Assembly: GCA_013306675.1 (NCBI GenBank)
Contig: JABLUY010000172.1
Coordinates: 1 to 64,000 of the forward strand
Source: Thraustochytrium sp. TN22
Lineage: Eukaryota > Sar > Bigyra > Thraustochytrida > Thraustochytriidae
Reading direction: 5' to 3'
DNA length: 64,000 bases
Shown: one piece after another, positions 1-9,147 of the stretch
How the letters are laid out: the number at the start of each line of letters is the position of its first letter
Numbering within the stretch: the first letter of the stretch is position 1
Position numbers and translations under genes: made by a program
The notes under the pieces: generated by a model
Databases searched by the model: none
What the model saw: only the letters and a program-made list of their open reading frames with translations
What the model was told of the DNA's origin: nothing

Positions 1-427
1 GCGCGCGGCGCGCGGCGGCGCGCGGCGCGGCGGCGCGGCGCGGCGGGCGGGATGCGGGGAGGGATGGCGGGATGGGAGGCAGGCAGGCGCCCGGGCGGGC
101 GAGCGCGCCGCCGCGTTTGAACGGGAGGACGCGAGGCGAGGCGACGCGAGGCGGGCGCCCGGCGGCGCGAGCGCGGGCAGGCGCGGGAGCGGGGAGGAGG
201 AGGAGAGAGAGGAGGAGGAGGGGAGGCAGCGCGCGAGCGAGGAAGCCGAGACGCCAGCGGGAGGCGAGGGACGGCCGAGGGAAATGGTGGATCCGCGCGA
301 GGAGGAGGAGGAGGAGATGGTGGTGGTGGGCGGCGTTGATGTTGGGCTGGGCGGCGAGCGCGGCCGGAGACTGACGGTGATGCGGGAGCGGATGCACAGG
401 AGTAGAGCGAGAGGAAGCGCAAGCAAG
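1..427. other. GC-rich 5' flank of alpha-MPP
   Basis: Bases 1-50 are a run of GGC/GCG simple repeats, followed by purine-rich GGAGG tracts up to about 320. An open frame runs through from 284, but its product (acidic, then Arg-rich) has no family character. The mitochondrial presequence begins only at 428, so I treat this stretch as promoter and leader. Confidence 0.5.
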
Positions 428-1867
428 ATGCTGTCGGCGTCGGCCGGGCGGGCGGCGGCCCGCAAGGTGATGGGCATGCATGCCCGCGGCCTGGCGAGCC
501 AGCCGAGCCTGGACGTGGAGTTCCCCGGTATGCCGGAGCTGACGCCGGCGTCCAAGCAGTCCAAGCCGGAGACCAAGGTGACGACGCTGCCGAACGGGCT
601 GCGCGTGGCGTCGGAGGAGACCTACGGCCAGGTGACCGCCCTGGGCATGTTCGTGGACGCCGGCTCCCGGTACGAGACGGACGCCAACAACGGCATCAGC
701 CACCTGATGGAGCACATGGCGTTCAAGAGCACGGAGTCGCGCTCGCACCTGCGCCTGGTGCGCGACATCGAGGACATTGGCGGCCAGATGGCAGCAGCCA
801 GCGCCCGCGAGTTTATGATCTTCCAGGGCGAGTGCCTGCGCGACTACGTGGAGAAGGCCGTGGACATCCTGGCAGACACGATCGTGCGCCCCAAGCTGGC
901 GCCGTGGGATATTGACGAGCAGCGCAAGGTGATCAGCTACGACCTGGAGAACATGGAGGCGAACGCGCAGTCGGTGCTCACGGAGCTCCTGCACGGCGCC
1001 GCCTACGGCGAGCAGAGCCCGCTCGGCCGCTCGCTGTGGTGCCCGGCCCGCAACCTGAACAAGCTCGGCGAGGACGAGCTGCGCGCCTACCTGCAGTCGC
1101 ACTTCACCTCGGACCGCATGGTGCTCAGCGCCGCGGGCGTCGAGCACGACCGCCTCGTGGACCTCGCCAGCAAGTACTTCGAGGACCTGCCCACCAAGCC
1201 GGTCAACGGCGTGGCGCCGCAGACCGAGACCGCCAAGTACATTGGCGGCGAGCGCCGCATGTCGGCCGACTCCCCGCTCACGCACGTCACCCTCGTCTTT
1301 GACGCCGGTGGCTGGAAGTCTGACGACCTCGTCGACATCTGCACGCTGCACATGCTCCTGGGCGGCGGCGGCTCCTTCTCCGCCGGCGGCCCCGGCAAGG
1401 GCATGTACTCGCGCCTGTACACCAACGTGCTCATCAAGCACCAGTGGGTCGACTCCGCCACCGCCTTCAACTGCATGTACAACGACGGCGGCCTCCTCGG
1501 CATCTACGGCACGTGCGCACCACAGGACGCCGGCCGCCTGGTCGACGTCATGGCGGGCGAGCTCCTCGACGCCGCCTCCAAGCCGCCCTCGGCCGAGGAG
1601 ACTGAGCGCGCCAAGAACCAGCTCAAGTCCTCCGTTCTCATGAAGCTCGAGTCAAGGCAGGTGCTCTTCGAGGACATTGGCCGCCAGATCCTGACCTACG
1701 GCTCCCACGAGTCCGCCGCCGACCTCTGCAAGCGTATCGACGCCGTGACGCCCGAGAGCCTGCAGAAGGCCGCCCAGAAGTGCATGAAGTCCGCCGCCAC
1801 CATTGCCTCCTTTGGCGACGTCTCCGCCGTCCCCTCCTACGACGCCGTTGCCAGCAAGTTCAAGTAA
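428..1867 (+). CDS. PMPCA: Mitochondrial processing peptidase alpha subunit
   Basis: The product is 479 residues of the M16 metallopeptidase fold. MPP removes presequences from proteins imported into the mitochondrial matrix; the alpha subunit binds substrate and the beta subunit cleaves. The alpha hallmark, a glycine-rich substrate loop (GGGGSFSAGGPGKGMYSRLY), lies at about 310-330. Further alpha-type segments are GVEHDRL, EDIGRQILTYG and SFGDVSAVPSYD at the C-terminus. The start at 428 is chosen because it gives a basic, Ser/Ala/Arg-rich presequence (MLSASAGRAAARKV...). In-frame Met codons at 284 and 392 are also possible. Oddity: residues 92-96 read HLMEH, a complete HxxEH zinc motif. In plant alpha-MPP, as I recall it, this site reads HLLER. 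The family call is firm; retained zinc binding is inference. Confidence 0.95.
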   Translation: MLSASAGRAAARKVMGMHARGLASQPSLDVEFPGMPELTPASKQSKPETKVTTLPNGLRVASEETYGQVTALGMFVDAGSRYETDANNGISHLMEHMAFKSTESRSHLRLVRDIEDIGGQMAAASAREFMIFQGECLRDYVEKAVDILADTIVRPKLAPWDIDEQRKVISYDLENMEANAQSVLTELLHGAAYGEQSPLGRSLWCPARNLNKLGEDELRAYLQSHFTSDRMVLSAAGVEHDRLVDLASKYFEDLPTKPVNGVAPQTETAKYIGGERRMSADSPLTHVTLVFDAGGWKSDDLVDICTLHMLLGGGGSFSAGGPGKGMYSRLYTNVLIKHQWVDSATAFNCMYNDGGLLGIYGTCAPQDAGRLVDVMAGELLDAASKPPSAEETERAKNQLKSSVLMKLESRQVLFEDIGRQILTYGSHESAADLCKRIDAVTPESLQKAAQKCMKSAATIASFGDVSAVPSYDAVASKFK

Positions 1868-2203
1868 TTCACCTGAGCAGAGAACGAGAAAACCGGTTGT
1901 CACGTGCGCTTTTTGCTTGTGTGCCAACTACGAGAGCAGAGGAAATCGCTATCTTGCTTGTTTTGGGGCCGAAAAAAGTAAAGGACGAGCAAGTTCACAG
2001 ACCGCAGACGAGCATCCCGCTTGTCACGTTCGCTTTTTGGTAGGGAACCTCTTTTTTTTTACAAAAGCGCAGGCATCAGACTTTCTCTTGCGTATGCGTC
2101 CGCGCCCTGCCAATTGCTGTTTGCTCATCCGCAGCACCGCACGCGCCCGACATGAGCATTCACAACGTATGCTGACTGCTTCAGATCTCTTCTTTACCAC
2201 GAT
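1868..2203. other. Convergent 3' interval with a weak direct repeat
   Basis: This is the 3' flank shared by alpha-MPP (plus) and WDR18 (minus). It is more AT-rich than its neighbours and has a T10 tract near 2050. Two similar words, TTGTCACGTGCGCTTTTTG near 1898 and TTGTCACGTTCGCTTTTTG near 2020, suggest a small diverged tandem duplication downstream of the MPP stop. Confidence 0.4.
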
Positions 2204-3805
2204 TTATGCAGAAAGGTGCTCATCAAGAAATTGGTGCACAGCTGCCGTGTACAGCTGCTCACTCACACGCTTCCATCGAGAACCCTCATCACGAGGGCGC
2301 TTGGCAGAAGGCTGGCCGTCAACGGGAGCCAGAGCGCCAGCTGCAGCGGCTGCCGGGTCAAGCGGAGCGGCGTCGATACGAACGACCACCTCGGAGGCCG
2401 AGGCATTGACCGGCACGACCAGGTTGGGTGGGTTCGCAGCGAGTGGAAAGGGCGTGGCGTCGGGCGCCTTGCGCAAATCGGAAGCGCGGATCTGCACGAT
2501 AGATGTGCCAGAGGAGCCTGGGGCGGCCTGGTAGCGCGCGAGCGGGCGCACGGGCGGAGCCGCGGCGGTCTTGGCGTGCGCCGCCGTCTTGAGCAGGTTG
2601 GCGCCGTGGCCGTGGGAGATCTCGGCCGGCATGGGCATGACGTGGAGCGCCACAATGGGGCGAGTCGCCTCGTTCATGCGCAGCACCTTGAGCGCCTGGC
2701 TCGAGAGCGTGTCCCAGATGCGGCAGGTGCCGTCGAGCGAGCCGGAGACGAGCAGCGCGCCGGACGTGGAGAGCGCCAGGCAAGAGATCGGGCCAACGTG
2801 ACCTTCGAGCGTGCGGTAGGCGGACGCGCCGGCGGTGCCTGGCCGCGGGCGCTTCGCGCCGGCGCGCGCAGCTGGCGCCGCCACCGCGCCCGCGCCCATG
2901 GCCACAGCGCCCGCGCGGTCGTCGCGTGCCCCGGCGCGTAGGCTGACCTCGTAGACCCTGCCGTCGTCGCCACCGACAAAGGCCATGGTCTCCATGGCGT
3001 CCGCCGTGACGCAGGCCAGCGGGGTGGGCAGCACAAAGGTCTGGACGACGGCGGACCCCCGGAAGCCGGGCGGCGGCACAAACCAGGCACGCAGCGTGCT
3101 GTCCTCGGAGCAGCTCAGCACGCGGCAATCCGCGCCGCAATAGCCGGTCCAGAGCTGCGAGATGGGCAGCGAGTGGTCCGAGAGCGTGAAGGCGGCGCGC
3201 GGCGTGGCGACGCGCGTGTCCAGGAGGTCCGCGACATCCCAGGCGTGCGCGATGGCGTCCTTGCCGCCCGTGACGAGCTGCGCATCGCCATCCACGAAGC
3301 GCAGCGCCGAGACGCCGCGGTAGTGCGCCTTCCACACGCGGAGCAGTGCGCCCGAGGAGGACTCCCACAGGTAGCAGGCGCCGGAGTCGCCGCCACCCAC
3401 GATGAAGTCGCCGCCGTTGGACGCGCACATGGCGCCCAGCTTCTCCGGCGCCGTGCACGTGAGCGCCGGCTGCTCCTTCTTCCAAGTCCACAGCTTGATG
3501 GCGTTCTTCTTGTCCTGCACCACCGCGACGAGGTCGCCGCCCGGCCCGTTCACGCCGGCGTCGCGCCGCACGACCGCGAGCCCGTTGGCCACGGCCGCGC
3601 ACTCGCGCAGTGCCGCCACCTGCGTCGCTGCCGGCTTGAGCGCGAAGACGCCGGCGCCCGCGCGCGCCGCAGGCCCTGCCGCCGCGCCACTCGTGGTCGC
3701 GGCGGAGGTCGCCGCCGCCGCGGCCGCCGCCCCGGCGCCGCCATGCCGCACGGCCGACCCGCCGCCGCAGGCGGCCAAGAAGACCAGCTCCTCGCGGTCC
3801 GCCAT
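2204..3805 (-). CDS. WDR18: WDR18/IPI3-like WD40 protein of the pre-60S Rix1 complex
   Basis: The product is 533 residues. WDR18 (yeast Ipi3) works with Rix1/PELP1, TEX10 and Midasin in nucleolar ITS2 processing and 60S maturation. WD repeats fill the first two thirds. Diagnostic segments are WKAHYRGVSALRFVDGD, TLSDHSLPISQLWTG (the LSDHSLP motif typical of WDR18), DSTLRAW, FVGGDDGRVYEVSL and LEGHVGPISCLALS followed by VSGSLDGTCRIWD. The Ala-rich N-terminus (about 20-50) and a KRPRPG basic patch (about 335) are low complexity. The C-terminus RWKRVSEQLYTAAVHQFLDEHLSA looks like a conserved helix. The ATG at 3805 is the first Met before the recognisable domain; the open frame continues antisense through the next gene but is a shadow there. 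It is head-to-head with the glycosyltransferase, 339 bp apart. Confidence 0.85.
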   Translation of the reverse strand: MADREELVFLAACGGGSAVRHGGAGAAAAAAATSAATTSGAAAGPAARAGAGVFALKPAATQVAALRECAAVANGLAVVRRDAGVNGPGGDLVAVVQDKKNAIKLWTWKKEQPALTCTAPEKLGAMCASNGGDFIVGGGDSGACYLWESSSGALLRVWKAHYRGVSALRFVDGDAQLVTGGKDAIAHAWDVADLLDTRVATPRAAFTLSDHSLPISQLWTGYCGADCRVLSCSEDSTLRAWFVPPPGFRGSAVVQTFVLPTPLACVTADAMETMAFVGGDDGRVYEVSLRAGARDDRAGAVAMGAGAVAAPAARAGAKRPRPGTAGASAYRTLEGHVGPISCLALSTSGALLVSGSLDGTCRIWDTLSSQALKVLRMNEATRPIVALHVMPMPAEISHGHGANLLKTAAHAKTAAAPPVRPLARYQAAPGSSGTSIVQIRASDLRKAPDATPFPLAANPPNLVVPVNASASEVVVRIDAAPLDPAAAAAGALAPVDGQPSAKRPRDEGSRWKRVSEQLYTAAVHQFLDEHLSA

Positions 3806-4144
3806 GCTCGCTCCTCGCCGGGCTGCAGACACGAATCGGGCGCCGCGTCGGACGAGTTCTGCGGCGCCCTGCGCGCCATCATGGCCATGGCCGCGCGCCC
3901 GCCACCCGTGCGCGAGCCGGGTCCGCGCGCGCAGTGGGCGCGCGGAGTGGCCTGGGACGGGGCTCACTGTCATTGAGCAGAGAAGATCACATCGCAGAAT
4001 CGCCGCGCCGAGGGCGAGGCGAGGCGAGGCGAGGCGAGGCGAGGCGAGGCGAGGCGAGGCGAAGTAAAGGTCTGACGGAGCCTTCGCCGCGCGCTCGGCC
4101 GCGCGCTCGGACTGGCTCGTGCGTGCGGCGGCGGCGGCGGCGGC
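3806..4144. promoter_or_regulatory. Shared divergent promoter interval
   Basis: Only 339 bp separate the divergent starts of WDR18 (3805) and the glycosyltransferase (4145). The interval holds one exact copy of the recurrent 9-mer TCACTGTCA (3964-3972), almost midway, and the GAGGC pentamer array. A bidirectional promoter is an inference from geometry. Confidence 0.5.
4014..4063. repeat. (GAGGC)n pentamer array
   Basis: About ten perfect head-to-tail copies of GAGGC lie in the divergent promoter interval, about 80 bp upstream of the glycosyltransferase start. The period of five is incompatible with coding, and copy number is likely to vary between strains. Confidence 0.95.
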
Positions 4145-5383
4145 ATGAGCGCGGCCGTGGTCTGCACCGCTGCGCTGCCGCTGCGCGAGGCGGCGGACAA
4201 GGAGACGCGCGAGCTCGCGGAGGCTGGCGTCGAGGTGCTGCGTAGCTGGCTCAAGCACCACCGCGCCCTGGGCTTTGGCCGCGCGTTCGTGTTCTTTGAT
4301 CAACGCGAGGTGGGCCCGACGCACGAGCTTGTGCAGCTGTGCGAGCGGGAGTCCGAGGGAGGCTTCGCGGTGCACTGGTTCCTGCGGAGCGATGCGGCCG
4401 TGCAGGAGGCGCAGCAAGAGCACTGCAGTCTGCATCGCGAGCTGCGGGCAAGTCTGGAGAGCGAGGTGCCGAGCCGCCAGCGCGTCAACGCTGAGTACGC
4501 GCTCTACCTGGCCAGGACGAGCGCGGACTTGGCCGCGGACTGGGTGCTCCACATCGACGTGGACGAGCTGTTCGCACTGCCAGAGGGCGAGGACGCGACG
4601 CGGCACTTCGCGAGGCTGGATGACGCAGGCGTGGGCGCGTGCAAGTACGTGAACCACGAGGCGGTTCCGGAGAACGCCAGCGTTCGCAATTACTTTGCGG
4701 AGGTGTCGCTCTTCAAGCGCAACCACCTGACACTGCCGCTGGACGCGCGCGTGCAGGCGAGTATGGCGGCGTGGGCGGCGCGCACTGCGCACGGGCAGTA
4801 CTTTTTAGCGTATGATAACGGCAAGTCGGCCGTGCGGGCTCTGGCCGGCGTGCGCCCCGTGTCGGTGCACGCGTTCTCGCTTCCGGCAGATTGCGGACTG
4901 CGCGCTGTATGCAACGTGCACGACGTCCGCGACAGCGTGCACACCGTGGACGAGGCGCTGGTTGGCGAGGCCTGCGTCCTGCACTACGTTGTGTGCGGGC
5001 TTGCGTGGCTGCGGCTCAAGTACCGGCTGCTGGGCGACTTTGAGGAGGCATGGCAGGTGGATGCGACGCGCCGCGTCCCGATCGCGCCTTGCTTCCACCT
5101 GGACTGCAAGCGCGCGGCGAGCGAGGGGGCTCTCGACCGTGTGTTTGCCGGGCAGGTCCAGGCGCCCTCAGACGTTGAGAGACACCTCGAGGCGGGCGTC
5201 TGCTTCCGCAGCGCGGAGGCGCGGCCGCCGGGCCGTGTAGGTGCCGCTGCCTCATCAAGGCGAGCCGTGGAGGCAAGCGGTCCAAAGGAGGCAACGGGTG
5301 CGTCGGAAGGTGCGGCAGCGGGGGCGCATCTGAGTTTCGACAAGGCGTGGCTCCTGAGCAACATCGCCAAGGAGTATTTGTAA
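4145..5383 (+). CDS. GT-A type glycosyltransferase (Glyco_tranf_2_4/GT92-like)
   Basis: The product is 412 residues with no signal peptide or membrane segment. The metal-binding DxD motif sits in WVLHIDVDELF (about 134-144), the usual context for the Glyco_tranf_2_4 group. The later YDNGKSAVRAL...VHAF segment (about 222-245) matches that family's acceptor-side motif. The N-terminus, including WLKHHRALGFGRAFVFFDQ, fits the nucleotide-sugar half of a Rossmann-like domain. Donor and acceptor are unknown. The last 60 residues are Ala/Gly/Ser-rich and end in FDKAWLLSNIAKEYL. Oddity: a degraded second copy of this tail lies just downstream. The start ATG follows the (GAGGC)n promoter array and a (GGC)n run directly. 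Confidence 0.8.
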   Translation: MSAAVVCTAALPLREAADKETRELAEAGVEVLRSWLKHHRALGFGRAFVFFDQREVGPTHELVQLCERESEGGFAVHWFLRSDAAVQEAQQEHCSLHRELRASLESEVPSRQRVNAEYALYLARTSADLAADWVLHIDVDELFALPEGEDATRHFARLDDAGVGACKYVNHEAVPENASVRNYFAEVSLFKRNHLTLPLDARVQASMAAWAARTAHGQYFLAYDNGKSAVRALAGVRPVSVHAFSLPADCGLRAVCNVHDVRDSVHTVDEALVGEACVLHYVVCGLAWLRLKYRLLGDFEEAWQVDATRRVPIAPCFHLDCKRAASEGALDRVFAGQVQAPSDVERHLEAGVCFRSAEARPPGRVGAAASSRRAVEASGPKEATGASEGAAAGAHLSFDKAWLLSNIAKEYL

Positions 5384-5394
5384 GCGAGCCGAGC

Positions 5395-5566
5395 CGCGGA
5401 TGCCAGCGCTCCGAGGGAGGACGAGAAGGCGGCGGGTGCGTCAGGGCGGACTGCGTAACATAGCCGAAGGAAGTAGAGATGCCAGAAAGGAGTGAATTTT
5501 TCTTTGTAGGCGAGCAGCGGAGGCGCTTCGACACGGCGGGGCTCCTGGACAAGATCGCCAAATAGT
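5395..5566 (+). repeat. Degenerate tandem copy of the glycosyltransferase 3' end
   Basis: About 5522-5566 would encode FDTAGLLDKIAK plus a TAG stop. It matches the gene's own terminal FDKAWLLSNIAKEYL (5336-5380) at both base and residue level. Upstream, GCGGCGGGTGCGTCAGGGCG near 5430 echoes CAACGGGTGCGTCGGAAGG near 5298. The copy is diverged and lies after the gene's stop, so it is a relic of a tandem 3'-end duplication. The rest of 5384-5691 is unremarkable convergent 3' flank with CTAGCTAGC at 5637-5645. Confidence 0.7.
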
Positions 5567-5691
5567 GAGAGTGAGTGCCCTCGTAGGTTCGAAGTAGTCG
5601 TAAAGCACATGATGGTATCTCTAAAACTATGGAAGGCTAGCTAGCGAGTAGGGTACGTGTCGATCAGATGCGACGGGCGCATCACATCATA

Positions 5692-6342
5692 TCAGCTCAT
5701 GCTAGGCGAGCGAATGGGCAGCGGAGGAGGAGGCGGCGGCAAGGGCGGCACCAATTCGTCCGGGCAAGGCAAATTCTTGAACTCGTCCCAGGAGAGGCCG
5801 GTCACGAGGGCGCTGCCCTCGGAGACGGCGCGCGAGGCCGGCATCTTCTTGCGTCGCAAGGGCGCAGCGCTGGTCTCGGCGGCGCTCTGCTCGGGCGAGA
5901 GCAGGCGCTCGCAGGAGTCGAGGCGCGCATGGAAAAGAGGGAGCGCAGTGCTGGAGTCGCGTGAGGCGCCGTCTGTGGCGAGCGTGGAGCAGCTGTCCGA
6001 GTGTTCCCTGAGCAGCTGCTCCAGCGGGCGGCGCTCCGAGGGGCGCCGCCGCTTGGTGAGGCTGGTGGTTCTCCGCAGCAGGCGGTGTGCGCGCGCGGCC
6101 GGCGACTTGCGGCCGGAGCTGGACGAGTTGGTGCGCTGCACGCCGGCCTCCTCGCCGTGCTGCGGCATGTCCCCTTGAGAGGGCGCGTGCTGCGGCGCCC
6201 TCACCATGGGGCCCTTGTGCAGCGGCGGCATGGCCTCGGTGCGCGCGCGCTGCAGCCGCCGCGGCCTCGGCGCCCTGGGCGACCCACCCTGGCTCGGGCC
6301 CTCGCTGCCGCCACGCATCTCCTTGCCCACCGCGCCGCCCAT
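5692..6342 (-). CDS. Ser/Arg/Pro-rich protein of unknown function
   Basis: I do not recognise this 216-residue product. It has an Arg-rich N-terminal half (GGSPRAPRPRRLQRART), a basic/Ser central block (TNSSSSGRKSPAARAHRLLRRTTSLTKRRR) that looks like clustered phosphosites with a nuclear signal, and an acidic/Ser segment. It ends in VTGLSWDEFKNLPCPDELVPPLPPPPPPLP, a proline run of the SH3/WW/profilin-ligand type. Third-position GC and the absence of stops support coding, and the C-terminal half looks more gene-like than the N-terminal half. The start is uncertain: the ATG at 6342 lies just inside the TCGAG repeats of the leader, and a Met nine codons on would also do. Convergent with the glycosyltransferase. 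Confidence 0.6.
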   Translation of the reverse strand: MGGAVGKEMRGGSEGPSQGGSPRAPRPRRLQRARTEAMPPLHKGPMVRAPQHAPSQGDMPQHGEEAGVQRTNSSSSGRKSPAARAHRLLRRTTSLTKRRRPSERRPLEQLLREHSDSCSTLATDGASRDSSTALPLFHARLDSCERLLSPEQSAAETSAAPLRRKKMPASRAVSEGSALVTGLSWDEFKNLPCPDELVPPLPPPPPPLPIRSPSMS

Positions 6343-6539
6343 TCTGCCTCCGGCCTCGACTCGAGTCGAGTCGAGTCGCTTCGCTCGCTCGCGAAAGAAA
6401 GGCGACGAGAGAAAGTATGAAGCTTGCTGCACCGCCTGTAATGACCCAGGAGGGCCACCCAGGCGCCGCTCCACCGCGCGGCCTCCGCGCGCGCGCGCGA
6501 GCGACACCGCGCGCCTCGCGGACGCGCGCGGGCGAGCCA

Positions 6540-6583
<44 letters not shown>

Positions 6584-6588
6584 GCAGC
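6540..6588. repeat. (GCC)n trinucleotide run
   Basis: About 15 uninterrupted GCC units lie in the leader region of the Ser/Pro-rich gene. It is simple sequence and the frame across it is not otherwise gene-like. Confidence 0.9.
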
Positions 6589-8026
6589 GAGCGCGCAACC
6601 GCGGCGCGAGGGAGGTCTGCTGCCGTGCCGCCGCCGCGGCTGTGCCGCCGTGCGCCGAAGCGCGCCTCCTCCGTGCGCCGCGCGCGCAGCCGCTACTTGC
6701 TACAGCTCCTCGCTGCTAGCTAAGCGCTAGCTGGCTGGAGCACGCTGCGCTGCCAGCGCAGCGCAGCGCCGCGCCGCGCCGCGCCTTGGCCCGAGACGCC
6801 GCAGCCGCGCGCGCGGCCCCGCCCCTGCGCCCGCCCGGTCGCCCGGCTGCGCGGCCCGCGCCTCGCCGCCGCAGGTGATGGTGAGCGCGGCTGCCGGCCA
6901 GGTGGGCTGGTTTAGGCTTTGCAGCGCGGGCGCGGCGGCGCGGCGGCTCGGCGCCGGGCTCGGAATCGGGCGCCTGCCTGGAGTGGCCGGCGCCGACAAG
7001 GCGAACTCGAAGAACTCGAAGCAAACAACATCGGAGCGCATCGGATGAGGCGGCGAGCTGGGGCGAGGGCGCCAGGGCGCCAGGGCGCGCGGTTCCGCGG
7101 GTCGGCGCGGAGCGCGGCGGCGCCGCGCGCCGCCCGCGGCAGGCCGGCGGGAGCCGCTGGCAAGATGGGCTTTCAGCCGCAGGGAGCTAGCGGAGCAAGA
7201 CATGGCGCGACTGGCTGCGACAGGCTCGTGCGGCGGAGCTGGAGGCGGAGAGCAGCTTCTCCGGCGGGAGCAGCGCGACGTGTGCGCAGCCGCAGCCGCA
7301 GGGTGCGGCGGCGGGCCGCCTGCAGCAGCTGCTGCAGTGCAGGCCCGCGAACTTCGGCGCGAAGGCCGAAGCGTCACGGCGCCCAGCCTCCCCTCGCAAG
7401 CGCCGCAAGCTTGGGCCGCCTCGTGCAGCCTCGCGCAGCCTCGCACACGAACAAGTCCTGCGGGCTGGCAGCGCAAGCCTGGTCGCGGCGGGTGCCCACT
7501 GGCACTGGCAGGCAAGGCCGGCCACTGCATCACCACTGTCCGAGTCAGGGCTTGCACCGCGACGTGACCGCGGCACTGCTCTGCTCTGCCAGTGGCTACT
7601 GCTGCGCAGGTGCTATTTTTAGCGCCGGCGCTTCCGGCCCCCCGTGCGTCGCCAAGGCCAAGGCCGGCCGCCGCGAGTCGAGAGCGCCCGAGCGACCACT
7701 CGGTGGCGGGCGATCGCTGGCCGCCGCCGATCGTGCTTGCATTGGCTCGGAGCTCGCCGATGCCCGGGCCGTGGCGCGTGGCGCCGGCGCTGTCGAGCCA
7801 GGCGTTCGTTCGCTTCAAGTTCGATCTCGCTGATTTCGCTCTAGGCTTCAGCTTGGGAAGGGCGCGAACGCAAGAGAAGCGCACCTGGCCACCTGGCTTC
7901 TTCCCAGGCGCCTCTTATCTCCTCACGCCTGGAACAGGCCTATTTACTTGGGTTAGCCCGTTTACATGTCCTACTTGGGGCGTTTTGCTAGCGGCCTATC
8001 ATGCTGGCCGAATGATGATCATCCGA

Positions 8027-8046
8027 ATCATCATGATCATGATGAT
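8027..8046. repeat. 20-bp perfect palindrome in an AT-rich island
   Basis: The sequence ATCATCATGATCATGATGAT reads the same on both strands and sits in a 60-bp island of TGATGATC/ATCATC words, in a stretch otherwise dominated by G and C. It could be a protein-binding site or cruciform-prone DNA; no function can be assigned. Confidence 0.85.
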
Positions 8047-8512
8047 CCGAGTCATCAATCATCATTCATTGTTGAACTTGAGATGTCTTTCAAAGTCAGC
8101 CAGGCTTGATCTTGAACCCAGGCTTGGACTCGGCGGAATCGTCTCTGCTCGGTAACCTTCGGAGTCCGCTGGCTGTAAAAGCCCGCGCGCGCGTCGGGAC
8201 GCTCTGGAAGGGGCCACTTGGTTGGCCGAGGAGCCTCGGAGGAGGGCTGACAGTGAGCAGAGCAGGCTCGCGCTCTCAGGCTGGTACCACTGGCGACTGG
8301 CTGTTTTTTTCTGTTACGGGGAAATTGCATTCCTGCACGCCGCGCTTGGACTTGCTCGGACCAGGGCGCGGAGAAGCCGAGGCCGACGCGCGCGCAGTGC
8401 GGCGGCGGAGCTGCGGCAGAACGGTATCATCGACGAGGAAGCGCACACGAGCGGAGAGCAGCGGCGGCGGCGCAGCAGCAGCAGCAGGCGGCGAACGGGC
8501 GGGCGGGCGAGC

Positions 8513-8566
8513 GTGCGTGCGTGCGCGCAGGCAGGCAGGCAGGCAGACAGACAGACAGGCAGGCAA
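8513..8566. repeat. Tetranucleotide microsatellite cluster
   Basis: Successive GCGT, GGCA and GACA tetranucleotide runs end about 40 bp before the glutaredoxin ATG, so they probably lie in its 5' leader. Confidence 0.9.
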
Positions 8567-8606
8567 AATCGGGGGCGAACAGTCGCAGCCGGCGGCGCAC
8601 GGCGCG

Positions 8607-8909
8607 ATGGCGGCTGAGCTGGACCGCGCGCTCGAGGAGCACGCCGTCGTGGTGGTGTCCAAGACGTGGTGCCCGTACTGCACGCGCGTCAAGTCGGTGC
8701 TGAACGGGTACGAGATCAAGGACATTGTGGTGCTGGAGTGCGACAGCAAGCCGGGCATCCAGAGCCGCGCGACGGACCTTTCCGGCCAGCGCACCGTGCC
8801 GAACGTCTTCATCGGCGGCAAGTCCATCGGCGGCTGCGATGACACCGTGCGTCTGCACAACGCTGGCAAGCTCAAGCCCATGCTCGAGGAGGCCCACGCC
8901 TTTGACTAA
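8607..8909 (+). CDS. Dithiol glutaredoxin (CPYC class)
   Basis: The product is 100 residues, the full length of a classical single-domain glutaredoxin. It uses glutathione to reduce protein disulfides and mixed disulfides. The active site is C22-P-Y-C25 in SKTWCPYCTRVK. The glutathione-binding cis-Pro segment TVPNVFIGG (about 68-76) and the GGCDD motif (about 79-83) are intact. With no targeting extension from this ATG, a cytosolic location is likely. The open frame continues about 167 codons upstream, but that part is low-complexity microsatellite translation, so the ATG at 8607 (context GGCGCGATGG) is preferred. Confidence 0.95.
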   Translation: MAAELDRALEEHAVVVVSKTWCPYCTRVKSVLNGYEIKDIVVLECDSKPGIQSRATDLSGQRTVPNVFIGGKSIGGCDDTVRLHNAGKLKPMLEEAHAFD

Positions 8910-9147
8910 CTGTAAGAGGTGAACCTGGCTGCAGGCCGGGCTTCACGGCCAAGCTCTCGGCCATCCTGATCCTCCGGGCTTACCTTCTCTGGCCCTTGTT
9001 AGCATTTCTTTCTTGTTGATTGACTGTGAGTCAGACCCTTTTTTCTTTACAACATCTTCTTCATTTTTCTTCCTGCCACTCAAGCCGACGATAAGTTAGT
9101 ACATGAGAGGTCGCCGGAGCTGAGGTGGCTGCTCGCTTTGGCTCATC

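Larger units (their letters stand above)
6343..8606. other. Long GC-rich intergenic region
   Basis: This 2.3 kb region lies between divergent genes. It holds a TCGAG tract (6357-6375), a (GCC)n run (about 6540-6588), paired GCTAGC words (6715-6731), CTGCCAGTG-type motifs at 7503-7511 (reverse) and 7586-7594, an AT-rich island near 8010-8070, and TGACAGTGA at 8248-8256. Several long open frames cross it, but their products are Ala/Arg/Pro-rich with no domain character, so I call no gene. Confidence 0.55.

Noticed and set aside
2204-4792. Possible 862-residue WDR18 with a long N-terminal extension
   Set aside because: The extra 329 codons are antisense to the glycosyltransferase and its promoter, including the GAGGC array. 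The normal protein starts at 3805.
6727-7884. 385-codon open frame on the minus strand between the Ser/Pro-rich gene and glutaredoxin
   Set aside because: The product is Ala/Arg/Pro/Ser simple sequence with no helical periodicity or domain motif. Long open frames are expected by chance in such GC-rich DNA.
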